Assembly: GCA_036874045.1 (NCBI GenBank)
Contig: CM072336.1
Location: forward strand, 23,883,501-23,947,500
DNA: 64,000 nt
Direction of reading: 5' to 3'
Origin: Cymodocea nodosa
Lineage: Eukaryota > Streptophyta > Magnoliopsida > Alismatales > Cymodoceaceae
Shown: piece by piece, positions 1 to 16,321 of the stretch
Position numbering within the stretch: position 1 is the stretch's first letter
Layout: every line of letters begins with the position of its first letter
Notes under the pieces: generated by a model
Seen by the model: only the letters and a program-made list of their open reading frames with translations
What the model was told of the DNA's origin: nothing
The model's database searches: none
Translations under genes and position numbers: made by a program

Positions 1-286
1 TGTCCAATGCGGTACTTGTAGCATCCAACGGTAATAACTACCTTTGGAGGGAAATTTTTGTTAACTAGCGTGTGCACTATGGTCAAATCCCAAAGTTTTA
101 CATGTAAACCATGGATTAAGAGATGGATGGTGGAGATTTTGTCATGTGATCTCAATGAATTCTTGTAATGCTCCCTTTATAATAGCATCCTTTTTTTTTT
201 TTGAATTTTTAATATTTATCTGTCCTAAACATCATAGAACCATCGGTCCCTGTCTTACATGGTCAACGCAAAAAAAAGTTAAGCCA

Positions 287-300
287 TGCTGACGTCAGCA
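287..300. promoter_or_regulatory. Perfect palindrome TGCTGACGTCAGCA (bZIP-type site)
   Basis: The 14-bp sequence TGCTGACGTCAGCA is its own reverse complement and contains the TGACGTCA core bound by TGA/CREB-type bZIP factors. It lies about 760 bp upstream of the glutaredoxin ATG. A regulatory role is inferred from the motif and position only. Confidence 0.35.
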
Positions 301-409
301 ATGATCACTAATTTACTAATTTTTAATTGTGGTCAGCGGAAAAAACTAATAATCATGAAAATTGATGTCTTTTTTCAATTAGAAATTTTTTAAAAAAAAC
401 ACATCATCA

Positions 410-417
410 TGACGTCA
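410..417. promoter_or_regulatory. Second TGACGTCA palindrome
   Basis: A second exact TGACGTCA octamer, about 120 bp downstream of the first. Paired TGACG elements are typical of as-1-like sites, which TGA bZIP factors bind, often together with CC-type glutaredoxins. The spacing here is much wider than in as-1, so a joint function is speculative. Confidence 0.3.
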
Positions 418-960
418 TCACTTGCGTGGAGGAATTTTTTATTATATTTTTTGACCTTTTGATATCATTACAGTTTTTTCCCGGAAAAACAAGATTATTG
501 AAAGGTATCGCTGTTTACCAATTTTTTTGGTAATTTTTACGTAAATACAGCCGTGAAAACCTATCATTGACAAAATGCTCTTTAAACTTCTCACACGTAC
601 CGGACATTTGTAAAAATCTCAATTTTTTGATTTTATTTTATTCTATTTTTTTTGTAGAAATAAACTCGACAAGTTTCTAAATAATCATAAATTATGAAAG
701 AAAATTAATACAAAAAAAGAAAATGTTAAAAGTAGAGGATACGTAAGCACGGTCTGTTTTAACCAATGAGTATGACTAATTATCATTTTTTTGAGGATCT
801 ATGATCGAATTCTGATATTTGTAAGGTTTTCCGGGTAAAAAAAACTTTCGCCCGTACGATTGAATCAATAAAGAACAAGGGAAAAAAAAAATTAAAAAAT
901 TTAAGGTAACGAACAAGCACGTCCTCCAAGTCATCGACGATCCAACGGTCCAAGATGATC

Positions 961-966
961 CACGTG
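961..966 (+). promoter_or_regulatory. G-box CACGTG
   Basis: CACGTG, embedded in CCACGTGTC, lies 40 bp upstream of the TATA box of the glutaredoxin gene. This is a good position for a bZIP or bHLH site in a plant core promoter. Function is inferred. Confidence 0.4.
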
Positions 967-1000
967 TCAGGCATCCGCTTTATGTTGTCATCTCCTTCCG

Positions 1001-1008
1001 CTATAAAT
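1001..1008 (+). promoter_or_regulatory. TATA box of the glutaredoxin gene
   Basis: CTATAAAT lies about 60 bp upstream of the ATG at 1064. This predicts a transcription start near 1030-1035 and a short leader of about 30 nt. Confidence 0.6.
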
Positions 1009-1063
1009 TTGGAGGTCCTCTGAGCTCCGGCACCACACCAGCACCACCGGAAGGGAGAACGCG

Positions 1064-2545
<1,482 letters not shown>

Positions 2546-3085
2546 AGACGGATTGGTATATCTGTCTGAGGATATTTGCCTCGATCGATCTTCCCTTATA
2601 AGATGAATGTTTGTATATCTGGAATTTGAATTTCGTAGAATTTAAATTCTAACGAAATTTTAATTCTACATAATTTGACGGAAAGAATTTAAAATCTGGA
2701 TGTTTGTGTACGTTCAGGAATTTAACGAAAATTGAATTTCAGTTGTTTGTGCACATGACATAATTAGAGTGAATTGAATAAAATTGATTTTTAATAAAAT
2801 TAAGTATTAACTTAAAATAATTAGTGAAAATGTAATTAATTTATTAATGAATTGTTGACATTAATAAATAAATATATTATTAAAATAAATGTTTATATAT
2901 CATTTATCAATTAATTAAATATATCATTATATAAAATAAATCACAACATAACAGAAATTAATAACTTTCTCGTTATATTACATATTTAAAACAACAAAAG
3001 GATAATTATAAATTTTATATTCTCGTAATGATCAAAAAAAAGGTATATTACAAAAAATTTACTCATTATAATGTTTGTAATATTT

Positions 3086-4433
3086 TCATTCACGACCATC
3101 CCATATTGCATACATAATATTTTCACGAAATTTATCTTCAATTTCTTTTCTTTGCTCTTGTGTGTTGTTCTCAATAGTGTTAAGTATTTCATATTGTATT
3201 TCTACATTTGTAGAGTCTTCAACTTGTATATCACGTTCATCTTCTTGTACTTCATCTTCAAAATCTTGACATAAGTTTGTTTTATCTGTTTTACGAATGA
3301 AGTTGTGAACTAAAAAACATGCCAACACTATTTTTGCTTGAGTTGTGAAAGGAAATGGCATATATCTTCGTAATATTGCAAAACGATGTTTGACTACTTC
3401 AAATGTACGTTCAATTACTGTCATCAACTGTGAATGCCTATAGTTGAAGTTTTCCATTGCATTTGTTGGTTGTCGATTTCCTTCATTCTGATAAGTGATA
3501 TCGAACACCTCGAAATGGACATATAAACTCAGGCCTATTTGGAAATCCAACATCAACTAAGTAAAATTTACCTGCATGTATTTGAACATCATTTGAAATA
3601 AATTCAATTTTGAAAATAAGGTAACATAAAGGTAGATCATAAGTTGTATACTTCGTGGTACTTGCAAACCATTGCATTGAGTTGTTGCATCTTGAAGGAG
3701 TCGAGCATTAGCAGCTAAACCTTCCCACCCACTGAGAACATAAGTAAATTCTATATCAAAATTGCATGCAGCCAATACGTTTTGTGACAATTCACCTTTT
3801 CTATTCCTAAATCGGGCATTCTCTTTTTCATAAATTGTGGCTTTAATGTGTGTACCATCAATAGCACCTATACAATCCTACTCATACCAAAAACAAATTT
3901 AATTAATATATAAATGAATAACATGAAATATTAAAATAGAAATAAACATTAACATCATTCTGAATTCGATTGTGTGTAGCAACTTCATGTTTAGCTAGAA
4001 GTATATCACCTATTTTTAATATAGCATTTATCATTTCATTGAAATATGTACTAACAGTCCATGCTGAGCGATGAAAACGCTCTCTGGTTACTCTATACCT
4101 TTGATTTTGTCCAACTGTTACTAAAAAAATAGCAAGTTTCTCCTCTACGCTCATATTTCTACTATCTCGTATTACTTTCATATTTCTTAATAATCCACAA
4201 AATTGTGAAAAAACATGTTGACTCATTCGATAAATTTTCCTGCAATTGTATACTTGATATGGTGACGATGGATCTAACAATCTTTATACATATTGTGCTC
4301 TTTCCTTACTGTATATACGAGTGGTGGATGTTTGAATCCCATTTATAGTAATTCCGCATAGGAATTGCCATGTTCCAAATATAACTTTTCTTTTTTTCTT
4401 CATTCGTTCTTCGTCTTCATTAATAATGGACAT
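3086..4433 (-). pseudogene. PIF/Harbinger DDE transposase (HARBI1-like), broken
   Basis: On the minus strand the fragments read in order: an N-terminal region typical of plant PIF transposases (about 4433-3947), the first catalytic aspartate in GAIDGTHIKA (about 3870-3845), the second in FYLVDVGFPN (about 3570), and the third-acid helix VIERTFEVVKHRF (about 3415). Two short introns are plausible. One lies at about 3880-3947 with a junction at the DCIGAIDG segment. The other lies at about 3569-3655 and restores frame before the second aspartate. Breaks are an in-frame TAA at 4286-4284 and a one-base frameshift near 3490, just after the RYHLSE motif. The three acidic residues remain but the chain cannot be made intact. 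Normal family products are roughly 350-450 residues. Confidence 0.8.
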
Positions 4434-4662
4434 ATATGTCTTCATAAATTCCAATCCTTACATCTGTACCTATCATATCAATTATGATTTAATAAAGAAA
4501 ACATAATAATAGCATACAATGCAAAACAATGCATACATCAACAAAATGTTTAGACCATGTTACGTAACATTAAGGATAACACAAGTTCAATAAATTCAAG
4601 CATGTTCAACAAAATTTAAATTTTTAAATGAAAAAAGCACATCATTTCAAATTGAACTTCAA

Positions 4663-5741
4663 TCATGAAGTTCTCATGTTCGGTGGTAGATGCCTAAATT
4701 GATTCTTCTTTGATTCTATCTCCAATAATTGTATTGCCTTGTATTTTTCTTCTTCTGTAAGATCTGTAAGTGAAAGTAAAATAGTGAGAACATCATCTTC
4801 TTTACGATCTTTTTTCTCTAACAATTCCATCTTCCTCTCCATGTATGCTAATTTCATTTCTTCAATACGTTGTGTAAATGACATCTTCTCCTTTTGGATC
4901 GATATCATGTTCTCTTGTAGTTGTATGGCACGCTCTGAGTATGCCATTTTCCTCGAATTTTCTTCCAAATCCTCACTAAAATAATTCATAAGTGATACAC
5001 CAACATTGTTCATTGTAGATGCCATAAGTTGTTGTGATTCAGCATGTGGACGTGGACGTTTTCCTTTCCTGCATGAGTCTACATCATTCAAACTAGGAGA
5101 AGGAGTTTGAGTAGGAAAATGATCTTGAGTTTCAGGCTCAAATTTCATAGTATTTTGTGTAAGAGGTACATTATCAAGGTTATTTGTATCTTCATTCAAG
5201 TTCACAGCTGCTCTCAGATTTGTTGTACTCATTTTAGTTGAGCCTGTTGCAAGATTTCCTTCAAATATTATTTAAAGCTGGTCATATATAGGACATGCTT
5301 TACCCTTGTACTGTGCACACTCTGGATGAACCTATTAGGAAAAAAAATATTAGTACAAATTATAAGCTAATCAAATGTTAAATTTAAATTTGAAAAAATT
5401 CAACTAACCATAACAAATTCATCCCAAACTTCTTTTGCGATATCAGTATGTCCATGAATGTAGTTCCATCCCCAACCACTTTGTGCACCAATCTTTGTAT
5501 AAATCTTGTACATTTGTCGTCATGTTTTCATTCGACTATCAATATTTTTCTTTTGGATGTTATCTCCTGTTTCTTTATTGTAATCATCAATTACCTTCAG
5601 CCAAGTATCAACTCGTATCTTTCCATCAGGAGTTTTACCATTACCCTCCTTAATAGCATCACACACCTTTCTTAATATCATCTCATCCGCTTGAACACTC
5701 CAACTAAAATAAGATCTTCCACATCCTTTCTTGTTTTCCAT
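4663..5741 (-). pseudogene. PIF/Harbinger ORF1, MYB/SANT-like domain protein, broken
   Basis: Translation from 5741 starts with a Myb/SANT-like DNA-binding segment (a WSVQADEMILRKVCDAIKEG-type helix and a tryptophan-spaced core). It continues through the WGWNY motif and an acidic linker into a C-terminal charged coiled-coil region (4663-5232). A short intron is likely at about 5327-5407. Two in-frame nonsense codons interrupt an otherwise continuous frame: TGA at 5522-5520 and TAA at 5274-5272. In this superfamily the ORF1 product assists transposase nuclear import and DNA binding. The few point lesions in a long readable frame suggest fairly recent inactivation. Confidence 0.75.
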
Positions 5742-6709
5742 TTCCTAAGAATACATATATGAACAAAATATAAAATGCACCACAACATAACATAGAGATG
5801 TACATTATCATAAACATTAGATTCACAATATACACCTATCAATTCAATAGTAACATTGCAGTTTCAAAGTCTATAGATTGATGCAAACTGATGTCAGAAA
5901 TATAATCCATAGAGAATTTCTTGAGGGGCATGTTATATTTTTACAGCTAAATTAATTTGGAATATAGACCTACGACAATGCCATGTGGTTGAAAACATGC
6001 CATCCAAATGCTTTATTTCTGCAGATCAACCAGAATAAAAGATCTATCAGATCCAAAAATAAAATCATACCAGAATGTACCTGTTCAACGGAATGTACCT
6101 GTTCAACCAGCGTCGAGCGTCGCGATGCACTGCAGGACGAATGATCGAAGCTTCAGACGCAAGACGGCTACAACGATCCAATCACGAACGACTCGCGAAC
6201 GGTAGGACGACACGATCGGTAGGACGACTTGTCTGGGTGTTCGACGAGACAAGTGTTCGCGGAAGATGGTAAGGGCAAAAATCAATACCTTAGACCAGGG
6301 AAAGCATCTAATGGGGTGACGGTAAGTGCCAACAGTCGAAGAGCATAAGATTCAGACGGTGACAAAAGCAAGTGCAAGTCGAGGCGAGGGCTTCTGCATT
6401 CGTTCAGGAGAAATAGAAACTTTCAATACTCGAAAGTGTCGGTGCCGATGAGCGCGAGGGGGAATCGACGAGGGGTCGACGAACGCGCAGGCGAGGGTGA
6501 CGAGCGAGACGACGAGCACGCAGGTGAGGGCGACGAGCGGGATCCGAGGAGCTGACTGTCGAAAAATAAATTCCCAACTTTTGCACATGTTTAAAATTCA
6601 AATTCCTAAAAAATTTAAATTCCAAAATACATAAACACCACATAACTCAGAATATAACGAAAAAAATTTTCAATTATGTTAAATTCCGAGTGCACAAACA
6701 CCCCCCCCC

Positions 6710-7534
6710 ATACATTCCTTTCCCAGCTTTCTGTGGTTCCCAACACCTAGGAGTGTGTCAGATGTTGTCTATGTCATTATAGAAATTTCGCAGTGTTTTC
6801 TGTTTTGATGTATTCTTAACCTTTTCGATTATATATATATTATCCTCTAGGAGTATCCAAATTTTCGATTATATATACTCACTCGTACAGATCTTATACC
6901 GTGTAGCCGTCGAGGTATAAGGAAAACCAAACTTATCCCAGTCTCCCGGTTTGTTTTACCGTAAATAACAGCATCCTTTAAAATCCTACTTATTTAAGTG
7001 GTAAGCAAAGAGAGGGTCGGCATTGTGCGTTTGGATCTGAGATTAGAAATCAGAAAAGTTGGTCAATTAAAAAGTAGAACCACTCTTCGTACCCTTTTGG
7101 TTAATTTGCTTGTGAATACAGAAAGATGACAACGTTATTTAACCCACGGAGGAACCACAAAATAATTCATTGTGGTTTGCCGAAACTAAATAGCTCACGA
7201 GCATTTCAGAAAAGGCCACAAGCCATATATCCACTGACACTAGTGCCTTAATTTTCCGTTGAGGAATAATTAAGCCCCTCCAAGAACCCTTATGCATCAT
7301 TTACGGAGAAGAATACTGCAATTCCAAGCTTACCATGGTCCTCCGAAGAACGGAAAGAGATTACTTCACTGTAACAAAGATAAAAGAAAAAAAAGGCATG
7401 ATTCGTGACGGTTCATCTAATTTCGTTTCTAGATTATACGTCTGATCAAACTGTAAATCTCATATGGCAAAATTACAACAGTATTGCGTAGTCTCGTCGC
7501 AAATGCACAGTGAACAGAAACGTGGTGTTCCTCT
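6710..7534. other. Intergenic spacer downstream of RPB10
   Basis: Between the Harbinger right end and the RPB10 stop codon I see no coding potential. The part nearest 7534 should hold the RPB10 3' UTR and polyadenylation signals on the minus strand. An AT-dinucleotide stretch lies at about 6829-6842. Confidence 0.4.
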
Positions 7535-10992
<3,458 letters not shown>

Positions 10993-11117
10993 CTTCGCCT
11001 TGGCTTCGTTTCTCTTCTCTTCCGCGAGCCCTGCGACGGTGGCGATTTCGCTCGTTCCCTGGAGCTTGGGGAGGGAAAAGTGAACCAACTCCGGCGCCGA
11101 TCGGTCGATCGATAACT

Positions 11118-11320
11118 CTTCGTTTCTTCAGGGAGGACTTATACATTCACGCAGTTTTTTTTGGATTTTTGCTTACAAGTCCGACAAAAAGTTATGTATT
11201 TTTCTAAAAAATGTTCCAAGAATTTTTACTTAAATGTCATTAAAAAATATTAATAATGTTACTTGTATATTAATTTAAGAAAATTATGATATATAAGTAA
11301 CGGTGGTATCAAAAGTTATA
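11118..11320 (+). repeat. Dispersed repeat, copy 1 (partner at 21098-21431)
   Basis: Two adjoining blocks recur 10 kb away. Block A (11118-11170, from CTTCGTTTCTTCAGG through TACATTCACGCAG) has a direct copy at 21375-21431. Block B (11181-11320, from CCGACAAAAAGTTATG to GGTATCAAAAGTTATA) has an inverted copy at 21098-21262. By eye the copies agree at well over 80% of positions. Its origin is unknown. Confidence 0.7.
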
Positions 11321-11656
11321 TTCAGATGAGAAGAGGGTTGTAGGCTAAATTGACATTTGAGTTACGTTTGATAACAGTTATTTGAATTTAGTATATAAAA
11401 ATAAGTCATAAATATATTATAAAATTAATAAGCATAAATAGAAACAACTGTATAGATTAAGTTACCAGAGTCCTAAATATATTATTAAATTTTTATTTAA
11501 TTTAAGTATGTTAAATTTCAATCATTGAATTTGCAATAAAAAATTTAATGATCTAATTAAAATTAAGTTGAGATTTTATTACCAGTAGATTGTAGTCTAG
11601 ATTAACTAATCATATAAATAGATTTTATTTTAAAATAAAAAATTTGAAAGAATTAT

Positions 11657-11690
11657 AGATGTCTCTAGGTAACATTACCTAAAGACACCT
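11657..11690. repeat. Short imperfect hairpin
   Basis: AGATGTCTCTAGGTAA is followed after one base by ATTACCTAAAGACACCT. The arms pair at about 14 of 16-17 positions. This may be the tip of a miniature element or incidental. Confidence 0.4.
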
Positions 11691-12082
11691 CTACATTTTT
11701 TTCAAATGAAAAACACCAATGATAAGTTAATATTTTGACCACTTTTGACTAAAATTTGATGTTTAATAAAATCAACCATTTTTAAGATAGTGAAATGTGA
11801 TCATGGCGTTGCTAATAATATTACAAATACTAATCTTATAGTTTGTATATATTAATTTAAAATTTATGATCAATAAGGACTGTTGAAATAATTTTTTTTT
11901 TAAAATAACTATTTATTTACGTGCAATTTCACCATCGATTAAGTTTAAATTAATATATTTCAACTAGACAAGTATATATAAAAACTTACAAACTTATAAA
12001 AAGTATATATAAAAACCACTCACCTAACAAACATCGACACCTTATGCTGGAACGCGAGACACCACACCGAACCACACCCTCC

Positions 12083-12090
12083 TATAAAAA
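12083..12090 (+). promoter_or_regulatory. TATA box of the PEP translocator gene
   Basis: TATAAAAA, 107 bp upstream of the ATG at 12190. It predicts a start near 12115 and a leader containing a GA-rich tract (about 12134-12178), which is common in plant 5' UTRs. Confidence 0.6.
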
Positions 12091-12189
12091 CTTTTCACCA
12101 ACCCCCGCCTCATCAACTCCGCCCTATTTCTAGAGTGAGAGAAACGAGAGAGAGTGTGTGAGAGAGAGGGAGAGTGTGCGAAGAAGAAA

Positions 12190-15100
12190 ATGTTAGCTTT
12201 CTCCTCCTCCTCCTACACTCCGTTGCTCCGCCGGCCGGCCGGCTTCAACTTCCGCTACCGATCGGCTGCCTCCGTACCCTTAGCTTCCTCCAGGCCTCTC
12301 GTCGGATTCTCCCAGGCCGGCTTTGTCTCCGGGGTCGGCAAATGGGGGCACTTGTCGACGTTGAGGATTTCCTCGTCAGATCGGAAGAGGAACGAGTTCC
12401 GGATAGAGGCTGCGAATGAGGATAGCGCCGCGGTGCCTGCGCCAGCACCGGAGGAGAAGACCGAGGGTGGTATGTCGAAGACGTTGCAGCTCGGAGCCCT
12501 GTTCGGGCTGTGGTACCTGTTCAACATCTACTTCAACATCTATAACAAACAGGTAAGCTCGATCTGGCCTTGTACTCTTATTCGTTAGAGATTTTCGTGT
12601 TTGATGTAGTCTTTACTTGGTGGAGACAATCATTTGCTTCGTCTCGCTCATTTTACTTTTTTTTGTTTACGATGTTTGTATTTTTGTTGAAGTAGAACGT
12701 GGATTACTTATGGAACATGTGATGGTTGTGTCGGGATTGATTTTCGTGTTTCATGCAATTTTTTCTTGGTGGAGATGATCATTTGCTTCGTCTCGCTCAA
12801 TTTTTTTATTATTTTTACGATATTTATGATTTTTGTAGAGGTAGAATGTGGATTACCCATCGAACATGTGATGGAAGTGTGGAGAGTGATGATCTGTGTG
12901 ATTAATTTTTTAATGCTTTTGATTGCGATAATCGGCAACATTTTACCGGATTTCGGTGATTTTCCATAACGAGAGAGAATTTGCTTCTTCAGTTAGTGCA
13001 CATGCGGTGCGCTGCACCGCTGTACATTGATATATCTTTTAATACAGGAATCAGATAGTAGGTTTCGCATTTCACTGCGTCATGGTCAGTTCTGTTCCTG
13101 TGTGGTGCTTCTGGCTGGGTGCCACTATTGCCCTATTTTTATTTGCTCCATTGATTGCAACTCTGACCTAATTATCATGAATAGATACAGAGCTGAATAA
13201 CTTTCTTCGCTAGTGTTCTAATACATCTGAATATCTCTCTATTTTTACAAAAAAATAACAACTCTTGAAGAAGCTTGAGCCAAATCTCGTTCGTTTCTTA
13301 CGTGCCTTGAGAAAAAAAACAAGTTAACTAGTGTCTGTAGTTTTTAGAATCTTCAATATTCCCATATTGCAAAACGTCCGGTCTTGCTAAGTTTTAATGG
13401 TGATATATTCATACATGACAAGTATTGTAAAATTGATTTTTCCCGTGATACAGGTTCTCAAGGTCTTCCCATATCCAATAACTATCACAACTGTTCAATT
13501 TTCTATTGGGACTGTGCTTGTGCTTTTAATGTGGTCGACCAATATATACAAGAAGCCCAAAATTTCCACTTCACAGGTGTAACTTTGTTGAATTTGAATT
13601 TTCTTATTTTTCTCTGTTTCACCTCTTATGATTCATGATCTGGTTGCATTACATACAGCTCCTGGGTATACTGCCTTTGGCCATTGTGCACACACTTGGC
13701 AATCTTTTCACCAATATGAGTCTTGGCAAAGTTGCTGTCTCCTTCACGCACACAATTAAAGCTTGTGAACCTTTTTTCTCGGTTATACTATCTGCATTGT
13801 TTCTTGGTGAGGTAAGTTGGGTTTGGCTTACCGCAATTATTCTATACATCAAGCATAGCATTTGCTTTTTTCCTATGAAGGCCTTATCAACATATTTTTC
13901 TTTGTTAGATTCCTACGCTCTTAGTTGTAAGTTCCCTCATCCCAATTGTTGGTGGCGTCGCTTTGGCTTCAATGACTGAAGTGTCCTTCAATTGGTTAGC
14001 TTTGCAACTACAGCCTAATAAATCCCAAGATACTTAAAGTGAGTAATGTGGGAATTCATAACATTTTCATTTTCCTTACCTTGCAGGGTTGGCTTCTGGA
14101 GTGCAATGGCTTCTAATCTCACCTTCCAGTCTCGAAATGTCCTTAGCAAAAAACTAATGGTGAATAAAGAGGTATTCATTCACCAATATTGATGGAAATT
14201 AGTGTTATAATATAATATAAATTTTTGTTTTCTTGCAACTGTTTATTAGCCTGGACTCTTAAGTAAATTAGTATCACATGCATCTCGTATCCCATTATCA
14301 GCTTTCATAAATTTTCACGAACACATTCAACCATGTTTACTATTTGTTTATAATTCTGTGAACTGACCTGTCTTATATAATTGGCTTCAGAAATCGCTGG
14401 ACAACATAACACTCTTCTCTGTAATCACAATTATGTCTTTACTTCTTTTATCCCCTGTTGCATTGTTTGTGGAGGGTGTCAAGGTTACTCCTTCGTACTT
14501 ACAATCAGCTGTGAGTTATCTAAAGCTTTTTATTCCTTTGTGTTTGTGGTTGTTTCCAGGTGAAAAATGCTAGGGTATTATATTTATCCATTCAGTTTTA
14601 CTTGGAAACTTACAGGGTTTGAATTTTCAAGAGGTATACATGAGATCCCTTGTGGCTGGCCTTTGTTTCCATGCATATCAGCAGGTGGGATCCTGAAATG
14701 AACTAGTTTATGATAAATTTTGGACCTTTCTTATGTTTCTCACTGTTTTTAAATGATAAAGATTCTAGCTTTAGATTTTCTTTATAATACTACAATTATT
14801 ACTGTATAATTCAAAAAGGTTGAGGTTTAGTGCAACAAGTTTCTCTATTATGACATGTGAATCTTAGCAAATAACCTTTTTATTTATGAAGGTAAAGTTC
14901 TGTGCAGTTGGACCTTTTCAAATTTCACATTAGTGAGAGTCTCATGTACTATGTTTGTACTTTTAGTACCATATAATTCAGCAAACCAATGCATGGATCT
15001 CTCATCTGTTGAAATTGCTTGTTCAAAAACAATGCAATGCTCTATAAGAGACAATTTTAATCTGGAATTACAAGATCATCTGTAGGCTATGAATAATGGA

Positions 15101-16321
15101 TGATGTGCATGGAATTTTATTATCTCAATATCATTATAGTCAGCATTGTTGTGGTGAGATTTGGTAAAACATTGGCTTACACAAATTCTAATATTTACCA
15201 GATCTGTATTATTTGGAGAGATTTGAGCTTTTATTTACAAAATATTTTTGATAACGTTCAAATGAAATCTCAATGATGAAAAATCTATCTTTTGAGAAGA
15301 GGAACTAAAGGAAGAGATGTAGAAGTGATAGAGTACGAAGAAGGCTACATTTCTTTCTCCAAGAACCAAAAGGCATCATTTAGTTAAATATGTGATATTT
15401 TCAAATACAAAAATATGAAAAGAAGATGATGACATTTAGTCCTATGAAAACAAAGAAGAGGTGGAGGTGAAACGATTCATTAACAAGCATAAGGACACAA
15501 ATACAATACTAGAAATGTGGGACTAAACCTATAGGAAGCCCTAAACCTAATCCTAAGATCCATATCAGGATCTATTTATTTGTACTCTCACTCCCTTTCA
15601 AGTTGGAGCATTTGAGATATCTAGTAGCTACTCATGTTAGGTTGTATGAAATAGAGAAATAAAGCTAGTTCCATGTGATTAAAAAATGCATTTAAATTAA
15701 AATGGCGATTTTATAGAACATTTATTCATCTATCTATATTGCAACACAAAATGGTGAACTTTTTAATCAGGGATGAAATGAGATAAGATTGTCAGTGTGG
15801 ATGAGTTGTAATACTTACAGAGGTAGATTAAGAAACGGATTCATCTAAGTTAAGGCAGGAATTGTAGAAGGATGGAGTCATGAGATTAGGGTAAATCTTG
15901 ACTAATAAGGTAAAAAAAAAGGTATATGGGTGCACTTATAAGAACGAACATTAGTAAGATCAACCAAATTCACATGGTTAGACATAGTCATAGAGATTCT
16001 GATTCTACTGAATTTTGCAGGTGTCGTACATGATACTGGCCAGAGTCTCACCTGTCACCCATTCGGTCGGCAACTGTGTGAAGCGGGTTGTGGTCATCGT
16101 AACTTCTGTTCTTTTCTTCAGGACTCCAGTTTCCTTCATCAACTCTCTCGGTACCTTTTTCGTCAAAGTTTGAGAGTTGAACTAATTTAAAAATAAACAA
16201 AAATTCATATTAATGAACTTGCTTCTAATAAAGTCCATTGTCTGTTCCAGGAACCGGTGTTGCACTACTGGGCGTCTTCTTGTACTCAAGCGTGAAAAGG
16301 ATCAAGCCGAAGACTGCTTAA
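12190..16321 (+). CDS. PPT: Plastid phosphoenolpyruvate/phosphate translocator, 9 exons, 399 aa
   Basis: Exons are 12190-12552, 13454-13576, 13659-13811, 13909-13994, 14087-14171, 14391-14510, 14616-14684, 16021-16150 and 16251-16321. All junctions are GT-AG and the stop is TAA at 16319-16321. The protein exchanges cytosolic phosphoenolpyruvate for phosphate across the plastid inner envelope and so feeds the shikimate pathway. The first 70 or so residues form a Ser/Arg-rich chloroplast transit peptide. The conserved carrier starts near residue 97 ([20 protein letters not shown]) and includes [48 protein letters not shown] and [12 protein letters not shown], the PPT-type pattern within the NST/triose-phosphate translocator family. 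The start is the first ATG in a leader rich in GAG repeats. Intron 7 (14685-16020) carries a retrotransposon remnant. The assignment to PPT over GPT or TPT rests on overall motif match. Confidence 0.95.
15290..15630 (-). mobile_element. Copia LTR/polypurine-tract remnant in translocator intron 7
   Basis: The plus strand reads CTCTCACTCCCTTTCAAGTT then GGAGCAT at about 15584-15610. As a minus-strand element this is the polypurine tract and LTR start of the short-LTR Copia type found in VPS34 intron 6 (there CTCTCCCTCAAGTTGGAGC). The preceding 250 bp would be the LTR. No pol frame remains and the outer limits are approximate. It is antisense to the host gene. Confidence 0.45.

Larger units (their letters stand above)
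1..960 (+). promoter_or_regulatory. Upstream region of the glutaredoxin gene, AT-rich
   Basis: No coding region is supported here. The stretch is AT-rich with many short A and T runs. It contains two palindromic ACGT-core motifs, annotated separately, 650-780 bp upstream of the glutaredoxin start. Whether 240-660 is an old miniature transposon could not be decided, because no convincing terminal inverted repeats were found. Confidence 0.4.
2604..6709 (-). mobile_element. PIF/Harbinger-type DNA transposon, decayed
   Basis: The interval holds the two-gene layout of a plant PIF/Harbinger element: a MYB/SANT-like ORF1 and a DDE transposase, both on the minus strand. The ends carry related inverted sequences. 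The left end has GGATGTTTGTGTAC then GGAATTTAAC near 2698-2726. The reverse complement of the right end reads GGGTGTTTGTGCAC then GGAATTTAAC near 6680-6703. A second diverged copy of this terminal motif lies just outside on the left (from 2604) and just inside on the right, so the termini are internally repeated. No clear 3-bp TWA target duplication could be fixed, partly because the right end finishes in a C-run. Both genes are broken, so the copy cannot be autonomous. Confidence 0.8.
11000..12082. promoter_or_regulatory. Divergent intergenic region between RPB10 (-) and the PEP translocator (+)
   Basis: About 1.1 kb with no coding potential. The part next to RPB10 is a moderately GC-rich leader. 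From 11118 the region carries a dispersed repeat shared with 21.1-21.4 kb (annotated separately), then an AT-rich stretch and a hairpin at 11657-11690. The translocator TATA box closes it at 12083. Confidence 0.5.

Noticed and set aside
12154..12189. Upstream in-frame extension of the translocator ORF
   Set aside because: It starts at GTG, not ATG, within a GA-rich leader. The ATG at 12190 begins a normal transit peptide.
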